A stretch of DNA of 64,000 nucleotides, taken from Chelonoidis abingdonii. Taxonomy: Eukaryota > Chordata > Testudines > Testudinidae. Both the position numbers and the translations under genes were made by a program. The notes beneath the pieces were generated by a model, which was given only the letters and a program-made list of their open reading frames with translations, made no database searches and was not told the DNA's origin. Of this stretch, positions 60,481-64,000 are shown piece after piece. Position 1 is the stretch's first letter; every line of letters begins with the position of its first letter. The stretch lies in contig NC_133770.1 in assembly GCF_003597395.2 (NCBI RefSeq), positions 11,747,980-11,811,979 on the forward strand, written 5' to 3'.

Positions 60481-63302
60481 CACAAGCTGATTTCGGGTTA
60501 TGGAAAGCACTGAATATTCAGCTTTTGTTGCCTTCTGCCAAGGCAGTGGATGATTGGACAAATAGGTAGACATTATACCAACTTGGCACAGGACTGAGAG
60601 ATAGAGCCATACTCATAGCCACCTTCTATTACTACAATGCTCCAATCAAAATCCACAGTCAGAACACTCCTAAACTTTGAGAGCGTTTGGACTTTAAGTC
60701 TTGGGCCCATATCTAGCAAGGATCTCTCATCTCACCTTGCGTACTACTTTGTGATCATGCAGTATGATCCTGCAACGATTGCTCATGTGGCACAGAACAA
60801 ATAGTCCTACTAAACTCTGTGGAATTACTGATGAGGTGAGATTGCCTGCACCACTAAGGGACTCAGGATCAGAAGCTTTGCAGGTACCATTTCATGAACT
60901 TACTATTTTGGGAAGCAGGGAGCGCTTGACACCTCACCGGAGGCTCTCAGCACCTCGCAGGGTCAAACCCACAGTCTTTTCTCACCCGGCTGCATTAGCC
61001 CAGGGTATATAATACGAGCTAAGAAGGTGCATTAGCACAATGCAGCAGATCCTTAGTCCCCATTCTGTCTTGCACACAGTTTTTGCCCACTCAGGGCTAG
61101 AAATCTTGAAGTTGCCCCAGCTGCTCAGATTTTAGAGTTGGGTCAGAAAATATGGCACCCAAACCAGTTCTGATTACAGCTTCCTGGCCTAATAATTTTA
61201 AAGTGACTTAGTGATTCCGGGGACTCCGTTTCTGTGGGCCAACTTGAGCCATCATAATGGGGCCAGATTTTCAGAAACCGCTGCACAGCTGTTACCTATA
61301 AAATGACCCATTAAAGTATTTCAAATTGGCCATCCAAAATCACTAGGTACTTATGAAAATGTTGGCCAAGGACTTTAGCATATTAAAATGGCTATTAAAT
61401 ATATCTACGTGATGCCTTCACTGTGACATTGGAGCTCTAATGGTCTTTCACTCATGTAAAATACAACAAAGGCCACTGGTTAATCACCGTCAAAGAATAA
61501 AGACAGTTTGGAATCCACAGAGAATAAAAATATCCTGGTCGTGCCAGATCATTTTCCAATTAAAAAGCAAAAGAACTATTTCTCCTTGTTACAAATGAAT
61601 ATTGATTTAACCAGAACCTGTCCCAGACCGAGCCTTCTCTCCCATGTTGGAAAGGACATACTGATTGTATGATTGTACTGATTGTACAAAGACTTGAGCT
61701 TCTGAGCAGGGAATCTCATGATGTTTATGCAGAGCTGCTTTGGGGCGCTGGAGGATAGGAGCCAATATTGCTGGTACATTTGAGGAATGCATGCAAGAGC
61801 AGGGAGCTTTTAGCATCAAAGGACCAAATTCCAATGCCATTTTCACATAGCGGACAGGACATTACCCCATGGTTGGTTCTGCTGAAATCAACGGGTCTGT
61901 TCATGAGGAATAGCACTACTGAACCTGAAGAAGGGTATCAGAATCCATCCCAGAGGAAAAAGAAGGATTTATTGATTAGTCGGAAAAAGAAAGAGCAAAT
62001 ATGGCAAGAGTGGGGATAGAAAATAAACACAGCTGTGGCAGGTACGTAGTGATCAGGTCTAAAATTGCTTCTCTTTTGCTATTGGTGTATTTAAGGAAGC
62101 TCCACTTACAATGGAGAGGAGAAAAGATTTTCCAATATTCTTTTCTATGAGATCAATCATATTTTTCCCCTAGGGCCTTAAACAGTGAGAACGAAACAAA
62201 ACAATCAGACATGGGAAATAGTTGTATAGAGATCATGATTAATATTTCTGATTATTTCTGGCAAGAAGAAGTAAATGAACCATTAATCTTGTCTATGTTG
62301 TAAAATTAAACTGTCTGAAATAAAAAAGTAAATGGAGATATATTCTAAACTTAGAGCTTGTTTCCTGGGCTGTTGAGTAACCAAGTCAACTGGATGTGTG
62401 GGCTCCACAGCCCCTCTGAAAATCAGGCTGCTCTTGCAACCTCTGGTCATGTGAAATCAATGCTCCGGTGAGTAATGAACACAGGATCTGGTAAGCAATA
62501 ACACTTTACACTCTGGGATTAGAATGTGTCTTATTCGGATTATTTTATGCAGTTTTATTGTATCTTGTGCTCCATTGATTTGAATTTTGGTTTTCTTGTG
62601 ATCTCTCATTGTTTTCTGTCATGGATTTCAGCATTGCACAGTCTCTGCATTCTTTCTTACACCATACTACAACCAATAGCATACAAGCAACAAATACAAA
62701 GCATAAAAACATCTTGAGTTTACAAAATGTAGAGACATTTTAAATATTGTAAGTATTTAAGACCACGCTGAAAAGTGATCCCAAAACCATACAGGTATAC
62801 TGATGGCTGAGAATGGATGGGTGTTTTTCTAGCTAAAATAAAACAACGTTTTCTTAGCTAATGTCAGTTATAATAAAAAGGATATCCTAATGTTCCATAA
62901 GAGCCTAATTCTGCCATCCTTACACACACTGAGTAGCATCTTATTCGGTGAGTTAGTCCTTTGTGACTCTTTGTGAAGTATGGTGCCACTCAATATGAGT
63001 AACAGGGGCAGAATAAAGCCCAGAAGAAAGCACTGTAACACCCAGATCTTTCTGATATCCTTTAACACTGAGTATAGTTAACCACTAAGGACTAGATTCA
63101 GATATCCTGTTCATGAGGAATGGTGCTTCACTCCACATAGAATGCCACTGCAGAGCAGAGTTTGTTACATGGTACAAGCAGAGAGAATGACAGGTGCAGA
63201 CAGATAAAGTATATGGTCCCAATTATTCCACATCACGGTGTTGTTTCTCTTTCCATACAAAAAGAAGATCCTGTGCCGCCCACACAAAACAATACTGTAA
63301 TA
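60481..63302. other. upstream region, no supported gene
   Basis: No exon with family resemblance. A weak candidate for GHRHR exon 1 lies at 62110-62160 (minus; see findings). The segment 62880-63068 (minus) reads as a hydrophobic frame but matches the palindromic 'tgagtggcaccatacttcac'-type repeat. Confidence 0.4.
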
Positions 63303-63451
63303 CTGTGTTTCTCAAAGCATGGGTTGGAACCCCCACTCCAGGATCATGAAAGGCATTGAAAATTTTACTACAATCTAAAGCAAAGAAAATCTCACTCCTC
63401 ATTTCTTGAACACATTTGACCCTCAAGATCAAGTTTTCCTTTCAACTTCTC

Positions 63452-63500
<49 letters not shown>

Positions 63501-63620
63501 TAGGCTGATGGTTATAAATGATACATTTTTAATTCTTACTTGTATCAGAAATGTGAGGAAGTCGCAATATTTTTGGACTTGAAATAAGGGGTCACCAACC
63601 TTAAAAACTGAGAAACAATG
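63303..63620. mobile_element. hAT-like element containing a microsatellite
   Basis: Ends CTGTGTTTCTCA and TGAGAAACAATG are imperfect inverted repeats of the common hAT terminus, with 'ggggtcaccaacc' inside the right end. The flanking 8-mers (CTGTAATA / CTCGAAAG) match poorly, so the boundaries are tentative. Confidence 0.55.
63455..63498. repeat. (AC)22 microsatellite
   Basis: Uninterrupted 44 bases of AC, likely length-polymorphic. Confidence 0.98.
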
Positions 63621-64000
63621 CTCGAAAGAAATGAAAGGATTCAACTGTAAAATGAATTAATCTGCAACATAATTTAAGTAAACAATCGCACAGACCTTCT
63701 CATGTACAATCAGGCAACCTCGCTCATAAGCAATTGGCTGAAGCAAAATGTCAGCATGATAGGTAGTTTCTTTTTACAGAGATGAACTTATGAAGCCAAA
63801 TCGAAGCCTGGCATATGCAGATGCAGCCACAGTTGATTCAATTAATTTGTTATTGTCTACACGGTTCACATTCTAAGTTATCCTAAATGTCACCAAAGAA
63901 GCAGGTGAAATGCCAACTTCTACTAATGTTGTATGTGCCAAAGGCTAAGCAACAATATCTAAATTCATAGCTTTTACAGTATCTTCTCAATTCCCTTCCC

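Noticed and set aside
62868..63068. Hydrophobic minus-strand frame resembling a signal peptide, considered as GHRHR exon 1
   Set aside because: It matches a palindromic interspersed repeat type and has no donor site in the required phase after the hydrophobic stretch.
63455..63498. AC tract considered as a CRISPR-like or telomeric array
   Set aside because: Plain dinucleotide microsatellite; no spacers or telomere hexamers.

Overview
The window is vertebrate nuclear DNA, most probably from a turtle (cryptodire-like). It is AT-rich and intron-rich. It carries several 5'-truncated CR1 LINEs, tRNA-derived SINEs with a CR1-like tail, a PIF/Harbinger element with TAA target duplications, many hAT-type MITEs with 8-bp duplications, solo LTRs and old MIR-like SINEs. 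Nothing prokaryotic or organellar was seen.

One protein-coding gene is supported. It is the growth hormone-releasing hormone receptor (GHRHR), a class B1 G-protein-coupled receptor on the minus strand. Twelve coding exons, corresponding to exons 2-13 of the 13-exon mammalian gene, lie between 57066 and 25860. Every intron is GT-AG, all phases agree, and the joined frame has 404 codons plus a stop with no break. As I recall the human protein (423 residues, 19 of them from exon 1), 404 is exactly what exons 2-13 should give. Exon 1 (signal peptide) is not convincingly present; it may lie beyond 64000 or be the weak candidate at 62110-62160.

Layout. 1-25.2 kb is intergenic DNA downstream of GHRHR: a decayed Tx1/L1-like LINE end (1-1960), a CR1 with endonuclease and reverse transcriptase remnants (11.77-14.49 kb), fold-back SINE-like insertions (15.8, 18.3, 18.8 and 25.3 kb), a miniature LTR element (20.33-20.81 kb) and a 968-bp solo LTR (21.85-22.82 kb). 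25.2-57.07 kb is the GHRHR gene. Intron 12 (6.6 kb) holds CR1 and hAT insertions, intron 8 a solo LTR. Intron 3 is swollen to 12.4 kb by a hAT MITE, a 3.84-kb Harbinger element, a decayed Ty3/gypsy pol region and a cluster of inverted and direct repeats. 57.07-64 kb is intron 1 and/or upstream flank, with SINEs, one solo LTR, a hAT-like element and an (AC)22 microsatellite.

The most interesting observations are: (i) an LTR family of about 200 bp with 4-bp target duplications, a tRNA-Pro-type primer binding site and tRNA-like A/B boxes inside the LTR, present once as a 475-bp miniature element; (ii) at least five fold-back copies of one SINE-like family with similar breakpoints, three or four with clear 12-15-bp target duplications; (iii) a 44-bp inverted duplication flanking GHRHR exon 8 with an adjoining perfect hairpin; and (iv) a Harbinger element with an extra internal terminus at its midpoint.
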